DNA of 64,000 nt from Paraburkholderia metrosideri (GTDB taxonomy: Bacteria; Pseudomonadota; Gammaproteobacteria; Burkholderiales; Burkholderiaceae), in the NCBI RefSeq assembly GCF_904848625.1, contig NZ_CAJHCP010000002.1, positions 248,001 to 312,000 on the forward strand, read 5' to 3'. Position numbers and translations under genes: made by a program. The notes beneath the pieces are model-generated. The model worked only from the letters and a program-made list of their open reading frames with translations, was not told the DNA's origin and made no database searches. Below are positions 1 to 9,464 of this stretch, one piece after another. Numbering within the stretch: the stretch's first letter is position 1; the number at the start of each line of letters is the position of its first letter.

Positions 1-540
1 CTGCTCGCCGGCGCGTCAGGGGCCGTCGTGATTCCGATTACCGGCATGCTGAGCGACCGGTTTGGACGAATTCCCGTCTACCGTGCGTTCGCTTTGTATC
101 AACTCCTGCTGGCCTATCCGACCTGGTGGGTGCTGAGCCACGGCAATGCAACTGCCAGCATCGCGATGCTGTGTGTCGCGCTGGCCGGCGTGTGGGGCAT
201 GTTCGCCACCCAGGGCGCGCTGCTTCCGGAGCTATTCGGCGCGCAACACCGCTATGCCGGCGTCGCGGTGGGGCGCGAGGTGTCAGCGGTCATCGCTGGC
301 GGTGTCGCGCCGCTCATCGGCGCCTCGATCATTGCCTGGGCGACGGCGCACTGGGGCGGCGCGGAAGGCAGGATTCTGGCGTGGATTCCGCTTGCAACCT
401 ACGTGGCGATCCTAAGCCTGATCGGCGTGATCACGACCTTCTACACGCCGGAGACGCGTGGCCGCGACCTCGATGATCTACGCGACGCCGCAGACGTCCC
501 GGCAGCGTTGGGCGGAGAACCCGCTGCCCGGCAGTTTTAG
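1..540 (+). CDS. MHS-family MFS metabolite:H+ symporter, C-terminal part
   Basis: The reading frame is open from the first base of the window, so only the last ~179 residues are present and the start lies outside. The fragment begins just before a typical MFS loop (GMLSDRFGR) and carries about five hydrophobic helices. It has the PELFG..HRYAGV stretch characteristic of the metabolite:H+ symporter branch (shikimate, proline-betaine and citrate carriers) and ends in a short hydrophilic tail after PETRGRDL. Family membership is clear; the substrate cannot be read from this part. The gene converges on the glycoside hydrolase pair, with about 90 bases between them and no clear terminator. Confidence 0.85.
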   Translation: MLAGASGAVVIPITGMLSDRFGRIPVYRAFALYQLLLAYPTWWVLSHGNATASIAMLCVALAGVWGMFATQGALLPELFGAQHRYAGVAVGREVSAVIAGGVAPLIGASIIAWATAHWGGAEGRILAWIPLATYVAILSLIGVITTFYTPETRGRDLDDLRDAADVPAALGGEPAARQF

Positions 541-629
541 TGGGTGCTGACTAACGGGCTCTGGCGCGAGGTGGGACGTTTGGGGTGAGCGTGTCTTCGA
601 GCATGTATGGCACTCGCACCCGCGTCCCT

Positions 630-2108
630 TCATGGTGCAGTCAGCTCGAACACGTGATAGCCCCAAGGCGGGAGATCCAGGTAGAGGCCGCGCGACACGA
701 TGTCATTACCGTCGCGATCAAAACTCGCTGGGCCCATCAGGTCCGTCAGCCGTACCGTGCTGCCGGTCAGGTCGGCAAACGGGATTCGCACGTAACACTG
801 ACTCTGATTCCCCGCGTAGTTGACCACAACGAGCCGCCGTTCGCCGTCGTCCCGCTGCCAGACCCACCCGATGAAGCAATCCGAAGTCCAGTTTCCCTCC
901 CACGCTGGCGTGATTTCGACGAGGCCCCAGGTGCCGTCCCGGAAGATGGGCTGCCGCAGCACCGTCATCAACATCTCATAGAACCCTTGCAAGCTTGCGT
1001 CGACAGGCTCCTGCGGCCCCCGCACCAGATGCGGCGAAATCCGTTTCCTGCGGCCGTCGAACTGGCCCTGGTGAAAGAGTCGCAGGCCTGGCGACAGAAA
1101 TGTGATGATGGCGCCGGCTTCATGTTCACCGGGTTCGAAGGTCGCCGCGGCCCGGGGTTCGTCGTGGTTTTCGAGGAAGCGCGCCAGCTTCTGCTGGTAA
1201 TCGAGTTCGGCATGCAGGTGCTCGCGTACCGGCCGTGCGTTCGCATCGCGCAAACGGTCGTACATCTGCTTGTCGTAGGCGTAGTCGAAGCCCTGTTGCA
1301 GCATCGTCCATTCGAGATCCCAATACACTTCTGCCATGAACCGGAACGTCGGATGCTCGCGTCGTACGGCCTCGGTTGCTTTCGGCCAAAAGGGCTCGGC
1401 GCGGATGCCCCACGTCCGTTCGAATACCTCCGGCAGGACCAGCATGGCCATATCGCAGCGTACGCCGTCGCATTGCCCGGCGATTCGCTTCAGTTCGCCG
1501 ATCATTGCCTGCTGCAACGCCGGATTGCCGTAGTTGAGTTGCAGCGTGTCGGGCCATCCGTCGAAGTAAGGATCGCGGCCGTGGGCGAGGACCAGCGGCC
1601 CGTTCCTTGTCTGCACCCGGCAATAGTTGAACGGTGAGCGAACCAGGTCCGACTCGCTGCCGGGCACGAAGTAGTCCGGATGCGCGTCGATCCAGTCGTG
1701 ATCCGGCGCCATGTGATTCGGCACGAAGTCGAGCATCAGCTTCAGTCCGCGTTGCTGCAGGCGCTGCCGCAAGCGGACGAGCGCGTCAGGGCCGCCCAGA
1801 TCACGATGAACCGTGTAGCTGCGGATGGCGAACCCGGAGCCGGCCACGTCGTCGTCCGTGAGGTCCGGTAGCGTATCGGCGAATTCGTGGCGCCATCCGG
1901 CATGCGAGCGAGAAATCGCCTGGGCGGCCGGTCCGGTCTGCCACACACTCAGCAACCAGAGCCAGTCGAAGCCCAACCCGGCGAGACGATCCAGTTCGGC
2001 ATCCGGAATGTCGTCGAGTGTCGCGCGCGTGGCCGACGCGCGAGACAACTCGGTCAGCCAGACGCGAGTGTTGATCTGGTACAGCGCCGGGTAGCGTACG
2101 CCGGACAT
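630..2108 (-). CDS. GH13 alpha-amylase-family glycosidase
   Basis: The 492-residue protein has the GH13 TIM-barrel signatures in order: region I DFVPNH (127-132), region II GVRCDM with the presumed nucleophile D219, a region III-like FMAEVYWD with acid/base E260, and region IV ENHDEP with D316. There is no signal peptide, so it is expected in the cytosol on alpha-glucans, trehalose-type or maltosyl substrates. Exact specificity cannot be read. The start is preceded by a strong GAGGAG ribosome binding site. It follows the GH63 gene by only 10 bases on the same strand, so the two probably form one transcript for glucan or oligosaccharide breakdown. Confidence 0.88.
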   Translation of the reverse strand: MSGVRYPALYQINTRVWLTELSRASATRATLDDIPDAELDRLAGLGFDWLWLLSVWQTGPAAQAISRSHAGWRHEFADTLPDLTDDDVAGSGFAIRSYTVHRDLGGPDALVRLRQRLQQRGLKLMLDFVPNHMAPDHDWIDAHPDYFVPGSESDLVRSPFNYCRVQTRNGPLVLAHGRDPYFDGWPDTLQLNYGNPALQQAMIGELKRIAGQCDGVRCDMAMLVLPEVFERTWGIRAEPFWPKATEAVRREHPTFRFMAEVYWDLEWTMLQQGFDYAYDKQMYDRLRDANARPVREHLHAELDYQQKLARFLENHDEPRAAATFEPGEHEAGAIITFLSPGLRLFHQGQFDGRRKRISPHLVRGPQEPVDASLQGFYEMLMTVLRQPIFRDGTWGLVEITPAWEGNWTSDCFIGWVWQRDDGERRLVVVNYAGNQSQCYVRIPFADLTGSTVRLTDLMGPASFDRDGNDIVSRGLYLDLPPWGYHVFELTAP

Positions 2109-2118
2109 GTTGCTCTCC

Positions 2119-4857
2119 TCATGCCATACCAGCGTCTTCTCCGCTCACCTGTTCCCTCACCAGCCGGGACACCACGCGCCCACGATCTGTTTCCAGCATC
2201 GTTTGGGCGTCGACCCGCCCGAACAGGTCGAGCAGGGGAGCGACGAGACCCGTCCAGCCCGTCTGGTGACTGGCCCCGAGGCCGGCGCCGTTGTCACCGT
2301 GAAAGTATTCGTAAAACAGGATCAGGTCGCGCCAGTGCGGATCGTTCTGGAATTTTTCCGTTCCCCCGTACACCGGCCGTTTGCCATCCGCGTCGCGCAG
2401 GAAGGTGCCGGTGAGGCGTCGCTCGATCTCGTGAGCCACTTCGAAGAGCGTCATGTGCTGCCCGGACCCTGTTGGACATTCGACCTTGAAATCATCGCCG
2501 AAGAAACTGTACAGATTCACCAGCGCGCGGACGATCAGCAAGTTGACCGGCATCCACACCGGTCCCCGCCAGTTCGAGTTGCCGCCGAACATGCCCGTGT
2601 TCGATTCGGCCGGCAAGTACTGCACCTTGTATTCCTGTCCGCCGACGTGAATCACATACGGGTGCTCGAGGTGATACAGCGAGAGCGAACGGATGCCGTG
2701 GGGCCCGAGGAATTCCTTCTCGTCGAGCATGTAGCCGAGCACCCGTTCGAGCTTGCGCTTGTTCAGGATCGATAGAAGTCTTCGCTCCTTGTAGCCGATG
2801 AAACCGGTGTCGGTCGGCGCGACCTGTGCGATCAATTCGGGGTAGCGTTTGCGAAATTGCGCGACCAGCTCCATCAGTTTCGGATAGCGTGTGATGGACT
2901 GCGCTTCGAACACCGTCGATGCACACAGCGGCAGCAGCCCCACCAGTGACCTGATCTTCAGGCGCGTCGTCTGGCCATCAGGGAGCCGCAGCAGATCATA
3001 GAAAAAGCCATCCTGCTCGTCCCACATTTCGTCGTCGTGTTCGCCGCGCCGGTCCATTGCATAGGCGATCCACATGAAATGCTGAACGAACTTGAAGGCG
3101 ACCTCCTCGTAGATCGGGTCGTACTCAGTCAGAATCACGGCCATCTCCAGCATGGTCTGGCAGTAAAACGCCATCCATGCGGTGCCGTCCGCCTGCTCGA
3201 GCGATCCGCCGGTCGGGAGTTGTGCGCTGCGGTCAAAAACACCGATGTTGTCGAGACCGAGAAAGCCGCCCGCGAACACATTGCGTCCCGACGGGTCCTT
3301 GCGATTCACCCACCAGTTGAAATTAAGCATCAGCCCCTGAAACGAGCGCTCCAGGAAACGCGGGTCAGCCCGTCCCAGTTCTTTTTCGTACTTGTACAGC
3401 CAGAGCGTGGCGGCGGCATGCACGGGCGGATTCACATCGCTGAAGTTCCACTCGTAGGCTGGAATCTGGCCGCTCGGGTGTACGTAGAGGCTGCGCAACA
3501 TCAGCAGCAATTGCTCCTTCGCAAAATCGAAATCGACCTGCGCCAGTGCAATCGTGTGGAAGGCCAGGTCCCACGCTGCGTACCACGGATATTCCCACTT
3601 GTCCGGCATGGAGATCACGTCGGCGTTCAGCATATGGAACCATTCCGCGTTGCGCACATCGCGCCGTGCGGAGTCGAGCAAGGGATGACTCCCGTGTTCG
3701 CGCAGCCAGAGTTCGAGATCGAAGTAGTAGTATTGCTTGCCCCATAACATGCCCGCCAACGCTTGGCGATGCACCCGGCGTTGATCTTCGGTCTGCGATT
3801 TGGGCGTGATGCGCTCGTAGAACTCGTTCGCATCGGCGAGGCGGCTAGCAAAGATCGGTTCGAATCCTTCGAACGCGTGATCGAGTCTGGAGGGCGCGAG
3901 ACGCAGGCGAATGATGGCGCTGCCACCGGCGGGTATTTCGCAGGTGTAGTGGGCCGCGGCCTTGGTTCCCGTTCTGGCGGGATTCACGGCGTCGCGCTGT
4001 CCTGAGATGACGTAGGCGTGGAATGCGTCCTTGACGAAGGGCGACGCGTTGGGTTGACCCCACAGGCGCTGCGCATTGCTTTCGTTTTCGGTGAAGAGCA
4101 TCTCCGGCGCGTCTTCGCAATGGAGCCAATATTCGCCCAGATCATGATGCGTGGCGCGAATGGCGCCAGCACCCGCGTCTTGCAGGGACGGCTTGCGATT
4201 GTCCTCGCTCCACGACCATGTATTGCGGAACCAGAGCGTCGGCATGACCCGCAGCCGTGCCGCCTCCGGTCCGCGGTTGTGCACGGAAATCCGCACGAGA
4301 ATGTCTTCCGGAGCGGCCTTCGCATATTCCACGAACACGTCGAAATAACGGTCATCGTCGAAGATACCGGTGTCGAGCAGTTCGTACTCCATCTCCTCTC
4401 GCGATCTTTTGCGATTGGTCTCGACCAGATCCCGGTACGGATATTCTCTCTGAGGATACTTATAGAGGTACTTCATGTACGAGTGCGTGGGCGTGCTGTC
4501 GACGTAGAAGTAATACTCCTTCACGTCCTCGCCATGATTGCCCTCGCTGTTGGTGAGGCCGAACAGGCGCTCCTTCAATATCGGATCTTGCTCGTTCCAA
4601 AGTGCGAGCGCAAAGCAGAGGCGCTGCTGGTCGTCACAGATTCCGCCGAGGCCGTCCTCGCCCCACCTGTAGGTGCGCGATCGCGAATGATCATGGGTGA
4701 AGTAGTTCCAGGCATCGCCATTGTCGCTGTAGTCTTCACGCACCGTGCCCCACTGCCTCTCGCTAAGGTAGGGCCCCCACTTCTTCCACGGTACCTTCGC
4801 TTCACGCGAGTCGTTCAGGCGCTTTTGTTCCTCCACATCGACGCTTACCGGGCTCAT
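2119..4857 (-). CDS. GH63-type glucosidase (MGH1-like), ~912 aa
   Basis: This is a large cytosolic glycosidase of the bacterial 'glucosidase' group related to GH63 and mannosylglycerate hydrolases. Visible landmarks are the (alpha/alpha)6-barrel segment [12 protein letters not shown] near residue 430, [10 protein letters not shown], and [13 protein letters not shown] near residue 760. The frame stays open upstream to 5088, but the ATG at 4857 is preferred: it has a GGAGA site in front, and homologous-looking sequence ([20 protein letters not shown]) starts right after it. It heads a two-gene operon with the GH13 gene. Substrate is unknown; GH63 enzymes release terminal glucose or mannose from oligosaccharides or glycosyl-glycerates. 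Confidence 0.87.
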   Translation of the reverse strand: MSPVSVDVEEQKRLNDSREAKVPWKKWGPYLSERQWGTVREDYSDNGDAWNYFTHDHSRSRTYRWGEDGLGGICDDQQRLCFALALWNEQDPILKERLFGLTNSEGNHGEDVKEYYFYVDSTPTHSYMKYLYKYPQREYPYRDLVETNRKRSREEMEYELLDTGIFDDDRYFDVFVEYAKAAPEDILVRISVHNRGPEAARLRVMPTLWFRNTWSWSEDNRKPSLQDAGAGAIRATHHDLGEYWLHCEDAPEMLFTENESNAQRLWGQPNASPFVKDAFHAYVISGQRDAVNPARTGTKAAAHYTCEIPAGGSAIIRLRLAPSRLDHAFEGFEPIFASRLADANEFYERITPKSQTEDQRRVHRQALAGMLWGKQYYYFDLELWLREHGSHPLLDSARRDVRNAEWFHMLNADVISMPDKWEYPWYAAWDLAFHTIALAQVDFDFAKEQLLLMLRSLYVHPSGQIPAYEWNFSDVNPPVHAAATLWLYKYEKELGRADPRFLERSFQGLMLNFNWWVNRKDPSGRNVFAGGFLGLDNIGVFDRSAQLPTGGSLEQADGTAWMAFYCQTMLEMAVILTEYDPIYEEVAFKFVQHFMWIAYAMDRRGEHDDEMWDEQDGFFYDLLRLPDGQTTRLKIRSLVGLLPLCASTVFEAQSITRYPKLMELVAQFRKRYPELIAQVAPTDTGFIGYKERRLLSILNKRKLERVLGYMLDEKEFLGPHGIRSLSLYHLEHPYVIHVGGQEYKVQYLPAESNTGMFGGNSNWRGPVWMPVNLLIVRALVNLYSFFGDDFKVECPTGSGQHMTLFEVAHEIERRLTGTFLRDADGKRPVYGGTEKFQNDPHWRDLILFYEYFHGDNGAGLGASHQTGWTGLVAPLLDLFGRVDAQTMLETDRGRVVSRLVREQVSGEDAGMA

Positions 4858-5355
4858 GCTAGTTCTCCGTGACGGCTGAATAGACTCGGCTCGACGCAAC
4901 ACGTGAGAGCCGATGAGTGAAGCGTCGGTGATCAGCACGGTCGATCTCTGCAAGTGTAGTTTGTGCGGGTCGGCAAATGCGAGTTCGGCAACGATGTATT
5001 GAAAGAGCATTTGCCCTCCCTTTATCTGCGCTCGCACGCGCGATGCGAATGAGCGGTCTGTTATCGAAGTTGTTGACTGCTCCCGCACCCGTCACTGGTG
5101 TTAACGCCTGGTGGCGCCAAATCACAAAAGAATGGCATCCAATACGTAAACCACGTTGGCGGATTGCCGTATCGTCGGCGCACTGCTCAAGCTCCCGTCT
5201 CGCCACCACAGGCCTGATGCGGAGCTGACCCGTCCGTTATCTACGGGGAACGGCAAGAGGTTTTCGGTTGGCCAGCCGCTGGTCAACGACACGCGCGCAT
5301 TGGCGCCGCCCGATCTCTTTCTCTTTCCCCTCAACCCGCGCCTGGAGACCATGCC
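4858..5355. other. Divergent intergenic region between GH63 and BKACE genes
   Basis: About 500 bases without a convincing gene. The left half is an upstream extension of the GH63 reading frame judged non-coding. The centre holds a conserved AraC-type promoter element (5097-5175, listed separately), which points to the BKACE gene. From that element to the BKACE start there is a leader of about 175 bases in which no further element was recognised. Confidence 0.6.
5097..5175 (+). promoter_or_regulatory. AraC-type operator/promoter, copy 1 (BKACE)
   Basis: This 79-base element aligns without gaps to two other intergenic elements at 7779-7857 and 12810-12888. It contains direct half-sites TGGCGCCAAAT (from 5112) and TGGCATCCAAT (from 5133), 21 bp apart, i.e. 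two helical turns. A -10-like TATCGT lies at 5170-5175. The -35 region is poor, which fits an activator bound next to it. Direct repeats 21 bp apart are the usual layout for AraC/XylS activators. The AraC-family gene at 6705-7706 is the obvious candidate regulator (inference). Confidence 0.72.
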
Positions 5356-6414
5356 ATGAACTTTCTCGACGGTTCGCTTTACACCGAAAACCAGCAACCT
5401 TTGATTATTACGGCCGCGCCCTACGCGCCGTCGTGGGTGCCGTCCGACTTCCCGGAAGACATCCCCGTCACGATAGACGAGCAGGTCCAGAAGGCAGTGG
5501 ATTGCTACAACGCAGGGGCCACGGTGCTCCATCTGCACGTGCGCGAACTCGACGGCAAGGGCAGCAAGCGCCTGTCGAAGTTCAACGAGCTGATCGCCGG
5601 CGTGCGCAACGCGGTGCCCGAGATGATTATTCAGGTGGGCGGCTCGATCAGCTTCGCACCCGAGTCCGAGGGCGCCGCCGCCAAATGGTTGAGCGACGAC
5701 ACGCGCCACATGCTGGCCGATCTCGACCCCAAACCCGATCAGGTGACGGTGACGATCAACACCTCGCAGATGAACGTCGTCGAACACTGGGAGGATGCGG
5801 ACGTCGCGGGAACCTCGATGGCGGACCCGGAAATCTACAACGCCTATAAGGAAATGACGGTGCCGGCGCAACCCGGCTGGGCCGAGGAGCACATCCGCCG
5901 GCTGAACGCTGCTGGCATTCAGAGCGCGTTCCAGTGCTACAACATCAACAGCTTCGAGTCGGTCGAGCGCCTGATCCGGCGTGGCGTCTACAAAGGCCCG
6001 CTGGTGATGAACTGGGTTGCCATTGGTGGCGGCATGGATGCACCGAACATCTACAACCTGGCCAACTTCGTGCGCGCCACGCCGGACGGCGCGGTGCTGA
6101 CCGTGGAAAGCTCGATGCGCAACGTGCTGCCGGTCAACATGATGGGTATTGCGATGGGCCTGCACGTGCGCTGCGGCATCGAGGACAACCTGTGGAACCA
6201 GTCGCGCACAAAGAAGATGAGCACCGTCGAGCAGATCGAGCAACTGGTGCGCATCACGCGCGAGTTCGGCCGCAAGGTGGCCACCGCCCAGGAAGCGCGC
6301 GAGATCAGCAAGATCGGCGTGTTCTACGACACGGTGGAAGAGACGCTGCTGGCCAACGGCTTCGCGCCCAACCGCAACGGTGGCACCCAGGGCTTCCTGC
6401 GCAAGGTGGTCTGA
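5356..6414 (+). CDS. BKACE-family beta-keto acid cleavage enzyme (DUF849)
   Basis: The 352-residue protein belongs to the 3-keto-5-aminohexanoate cleavage enzyme family. These zinc enzymes transfer the acetyl unit of a beta-keto acid to acetyl-CoA or a similar acyl-CoA, giving acetoacetyl-CoA and a shortened CoA ester. Visible are the metal-binding HLHVR segment (H59, H61), the family-typical GGSISF segment and GIEDN near the C-terminus. At ~350 residues it is longer than the usual 270-310, with extra N-terminal sequence. Many family members act on carnitine-, lysine- or other amino-acid-derived beta-keto acids, so the true substrate is open. The conserved AraC element upstream suggests induction together with the MFS and quinone oxidoreductase genes. 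Confidence 0.88.
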   Translation: MNFLDGSLYTENQQPLIITAAPYAPSWVPSDFPEDIPVTIDEQVQKAVDCYNAGATVLHLHVRELDGKGSKRLSKFNELIAGVRNAVPEMIIQVGGSISFAPESEGAAAKWLSDDTRHMLADLDPKPDQVTVTINTSQMNVVEHWEDADVAGTSMADPEIYNAYKEMTVPAQPGWAEEHIRRLNAAGIQSAFQCYNINSFESVERLIRRGVYKGPLVMNWVAIGGGMDAPNIYNLANFVRATPDGAVLTVESSMRNVLPVNMMGIAMGLHVRCGIEDNLWNQSRTKKMSTVEQIEQLVRITREFGRKVATAQEAREISKIGVFYDTVEETLLANGFAPNRNGGTQGFLRKVV

Positions 6415-6429
6415 AGCGGTGAGTCAGCC

Positions 6430-6455
6430 GGGAGGGTGGCGGCGGCGACCCTCCC
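6430..6455 (+). terminator. Stem-loop after the BKACE gene
   Basis: GGGAGGGT (6430-6437) pairs perfectly with ACCCTCCC (6448-6455) around a 10-base GC-rich loop, 15 bases past the BKACE stop codon. There is no T-run, so it is a stem-loop that could end or stabilise the transcript, not a canonical intrinsic terminator. Confidence 0.4.
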
Positions 6456-6704
6456 GCGCTTCGAGTTCGAGGTTAAAGCCGCATGTCTGCATGGCGCCCC
6501 AAGCGAGCGCCGTGCGGCGCAGTTGCGCTGACGCTTTGCTCAACGTGAGCCGCTTGAGCAAAGCGTCTCGCCAGGATGACAGTTCCAACCGCTCGCTCGT
6601 AAGCCGGCCCCGGCGTTCTGCGTGGCGCTCGTCGACCGGCCGGCATCGCAGTCGATCCCTGTCTGGATCAAACCTGCGCGCAGGCCGGCGAGTCGCCGCT
6701 CGTT

Positions 6705-7706
6705 TCACTTAGCCTGGCCGTTACGCCAGTCACGCGGCGTCATGCCGAATCGGGACGCGAACCAGTTCGTAAAGGAACCCTGCTGGTTGTACCCGAGCAG
6801 GGCCGCGACCCTCCCGATCGGATAGCGAGGATTGCTCATATAGCGCACGGCCAACTCGCGGCGAACTTCCTCGACTAGCGCGGAGAAGCTGGTATCGGCG
6901 GCTTCGAGTTGCCGCTGCAGGGTGCGTACGCTCAGACGTAAATGACGAGCCACCAGATCGACTGTGCCTTGCTCGACGGGCAGCAGCAGGTAGATCGCCT
7001 TGCGCACTTCCAGCTCGATCGAATCTGTCGCTGCGGCGTTGAGTGGTGTAGCGAGGCTCTCGGCATAGCGAACCAGTTCGAGGTCGGCGGCGGGATTCGG
7101 ATAGTCGAGATCGGCGGCGGTGCACACGAAGCCATTGAAATCGCTGCCGAATTCCAGCGGGCAGCCGAAAAAGCGTCGATGAAAGGTCGAATCAGCGGGG
7201 CTCAGGTGCGTGAAATGCACCGCACGCGGCTTCCAGTGGTTGCCGAGTAACGCGCTGGAGTGGCGCGCAAGGATGCCCACCGCCAGTTCGATCGCCTGCC
7301 GGGTTGGCGTGCCCGGATCGACGACCAGTTCCTCCCTGATCGTGACCGTCTCTCCTGCGTCCTCGACGTACACGGCCAATGCTTCGTTGAGCAGATGGCG
7401 GAATTCGGCCGCGGCCAGCAACACATCACGCAGCGTGCGCTTATGCGCGAGCAGGACATTGACGACACCGGTGCCGAATTTTTGCCGGGTTTCGGCCATC
7501 TGCAGTGCGAGAGTCGGGCACGACGCCTGGTTGGCCGTGAGTTCGAGTAAGCGGCAGCACGCAGCAGCGGGCACGCGATCCTCGGGATTCGCAAGCGCCG
7601 CGGGATCGATCCCGACTTGCTGCACGAGTTCGACGGGATTCAGTCCGAGTCGCCGCGTCACATCGAAATAGCCGCTCATCGCTACTGAGCGCAACATCGT
7701 TTCCAT
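6705..7706 (-). CDS. AraC-family transcriptional regulator (Arabinose_bd N-terminal domain)
   Basis: The 333-residue regulator has an N-terminal ligand-sensing domain of the OruR/ArgR-like 'Arabinose_bd' type and a C-terminal AraC double helix-turn-helix (about residues 262-330, including FSALVEEVRRELAVRYM and the GYNQQGSFTNWFASRFGMTP signature). The frame is open to 7799, but the ATG at 7706 has GGAGG in front and is chosen. It sits between the BKACE gene and a divergent MFS gene. Conserved elements at 5097, 7779 and 12810 carry direct repeats typical of this family, so it probably activates BKACE, MFS and quinone oxidoreductase transcription in response to the pathway substrate (inference). 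Confidence 0.9.
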   Translation of the reverse strand: METMLRSVAMSGYFDVTRRLGLNPVELVQQVGIDPAALANPEDRVPAAACCRLLELTANQASCPTLALQMAETRQKFGTGVVNVLLAHKRTLRDVLLAAAEFRHLLNEALAVYVEDAGETVTIREELVVDPGTPTRQAIELAVGILARHSSALLGNHWKPRAVHFTHLSPADSTFHRRFFGCPLEFGSDFNGFVCTAADLDYPNPAADLELVRYAESLATPLNAAATDSIELEVRKAIYLLLPVEQGTVDLVARHLRLSVRTLQRQLEAADTSFSALVEEVRRELAVRYMSNPRYPIGRVAALLGYNQQGSFTNWFASRFGMTPRDWRNGQAK

Positions 7707-7778
7707 CGCTTTTCTCCTCCAGGCGTGTCCGTGCGGCGCGGTGTTTTCCCGAATGTAATGCCCGCTGAAACGATTACC

Positions 7779-7857
7779 GGTGTTTACACGCAGTGGCATC
7801 TATCGCTAAAAAGATGGCACGCAATCATAAAAGTGTAATGCGTGATGGTCGTATTGT
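7779..7857 (+). promoter_or_regulatory. AraC-type operator/promoter, copy 3 (MFS gene, araC intergenic)
   Basis: This element aligns without gaps to those at 5097 and 12810 and is the most diverged of the three. Half-sites are TGGCATCTATC (from 7794) and TGGCACGCAAT (from 7815), again 21 bp apart. The segment TGATGGTCGTATTGT at 7843-7857 ends in a -10-like TATTGT at the same position as in the other copies. It lies in the 305-base divergent region between the AraC-type regulator and the MFS gene and points to the MFS gene. It may also let the regulator control its own gene. Confidence 0.68.
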
Positions 7858-8011
7858 GCGAACACGATGTTTGTTTCGCTTCCGAAAGTTTGCACGCGCT
7901 TCACGCGTCACCTGAGCGCGGGGTTGCAACCGGAGCCGGCCGCCTTTCGCATCGAACAGGCACTGGTGGGACAGACGCGACACAAAAGCGTGATCAACGC
8001 GAAGGAGACAA

Positions 8012-9331
8012 ATGATGCTCATGCAACATGCCGAGCCCACCACGGGTGAAGTTCCAGCAACACAAGCCGATGTGCGCCCCTACGCGTGGGTGGTTTTCGC
8101 GTTGACGGTTGGCTTGCTGCTGTCCGACTACATGTCGCGGCAGGTGCTGAATGCCGTGTTTCCGCTGCTCAAGGCCGCCTGGGATCTCTCCGATACCCGC
8201 TTGGGTTCCCTGAGCAGTGTGGTCGCGCTGATGGTGGGCGTGCTGACGTTCCCGCTGTCGGTGCTGGCCGACCGCTGGGGCCGCGTGAAAAGCATCGTGC
8301 TGATGGCGGCACTGTGGAGTCTCGCGACGCTGGGCTGCGCGATTGCGACGAACTACGGCGAAATGCTGCTCGCGCGTGCGTTCGTGGGGATCGGCGAGGC
8401 CGCTTACGGCAGCGTCGGTATCGCCGTGGTCCTGAGCATCTTTCCGGCCCGGCTGCGCTCCACGCTCACCGGCACGTTCATGGCGGGCGGCGCGTTCGGC
8501 TCGGTGCTGGGCATGGCGCTCGGCGGTGCGGTCGCCGCTCGCATGGGCTGGCGCCCGGCGTTCGGCGCGATGGCGGCCATGGGCATCCTGCTGGTCATCG
8601 TCTACCGGTTCGTCGTTACCGAAAAGCGTCTTGCGCCGCTCCAGCCTGCGAGTCTCGGTAGCCAGCGGCTTGGCGTGCATATGAGTTTTCGCGCGCTCAT
8701 GAAGGGGCTCTTTTCGACCAGGTCGGTGGTCTGCGCCTACGTCGGCAGCGGCATTCATCTGCTGGTGCCGGCTGCCGTGTGGGCCTGGATGCCGAGTTTC
8801 CTGAATCGCTATTACGGCTTGCAGACCGGCAAGGCAGCACTGGGCGCGGCGGTCTTCGTGCTGGTGACGGGCCTGGGCATGGTGGTGTGTGGAAACCTCG
8901 CCGACCGGCTCGGCAAACACGGGCGGGACAGGAAGTGGGGCGCCGCGATCGCCATCTGTCTGACGTGCTTCACGCTGCTCACGATTGGCATTCGCATGCC
9001 GGCGGGTCCGCTGCAACTCGTGTTGATCGGCGCCGGCATGTTTTTCAGCGCAGGTGCGAGCGGTGCCTCGGGCGCGATGGTGGCGAACCTCACGCCGCCG
9101 TCGATTCATTCGTCTGCCTTTGCCACGCTGACTCTGGCAAACAACCTGCTGGGTCTGGCGCCCGCAGCCATTCTGACGGGCATCGTCGCCGACCGGATCG
9201 GGCTGCTCGGTGCGTTGCAGATCGTGCCGTTCGCGTCGCTCGTCGCCGCGCTGGCTTTTTTCATCGGCAAGCGCAATTACTCCGGCGATCTGGCGCGGCT
9301 GAACACCCTCCGCGATCAGGCCGCACGCTGA
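8012..9331 (+). CDS. MFS transporter (12 TM)
   Basis: The 439-residue major facilitator has twelve predicted membrane helices and the first-half loop motif LADRWGRVKS at residues 85-94. A duplicate-like NLADRLGKHGRDRK loop lies in the second half. The start has an AAGGAG site; a second ATG two codons on is also possible. It is most like the single-substrate organic-acid or spinster-like MFS carriers, but the substrate is not readable. It lies divergent to the AraC-type regulator and downstream of a copy of the shared AraC element, and it is followed by an acyl-CoA ligase gene. This fits uptake of the compound that the ligase or BKACE handles. Confidence 0.87.
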   Translation: MMLMQHAEPTTGEVPATQADVRPYAWVVFALTVGLLLSDYMSRQVLNAVFPLLKAAWDLSDTRLGSLSSVVALMVGVLTFPLSVLADRWGRVKSIVLMAALWSLATLGCAIATNYGEMLLARAFVGIGEAAYGSVGIAVVLSIFPARLRSTLTGTFMAGGAFGSVLGMALGGAVAARMGWRPAFGAMAAMGILLVIVYRFVVTEKRLAPLQPASLGSQRLGVHMSFRALMKGLFSTRSVVCAYVGSGIHLLVPAAVWAWMPSFLNRYYGLQTGKAALGAAVFVLVTGLGMVVCGNLADRLGKHGRDRKWGAAIAICLTCFTLLTIGIRMPAGPLQLVLIGAGMFFSAGASGASGAMVANLTPPSIHSSAFATLTLANNLLGLAPAAILTGIVADRIGLLGALQIVPFASLVAALAFFIGKRNYSGDLARLNTLRDQAAR

Positions 9332-9464
9332 AAGCTGCTCGCCGCGATGCGGCGATGAATGATGCGCCGGGCACCTCCCAGCAGAGGACGTGCAGGAACG
9401 GCCGGCGCCATACCCGAGCACCCCCACTGCGGCGCGGGAACAAAAAACACTCAGGAGAACAAGG

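Noticed and set aside
585..1637. 350-codon plus-strand frame opposite the GH13 gene
   Set aside because: The minus-strand frame has all GH13 catalytic regions; the plus-strand translation has no recognisable domain or RBS.
7843..7857. TGATGGTCGTATTGT resembling half of a GACC-WW-GGTC box
   Set aside because: Only one half-site is present, and the stretch aligns better with the right end of the AraC-type promoter family.
7994..9427. 477-codon minus-strand frame opposite the MFS gene
   Set aside because: His/Arg/Gln-rich antisense translation typical of a shadow of a membrane protein; the plus strand encodes a clear 12-TM carrier.
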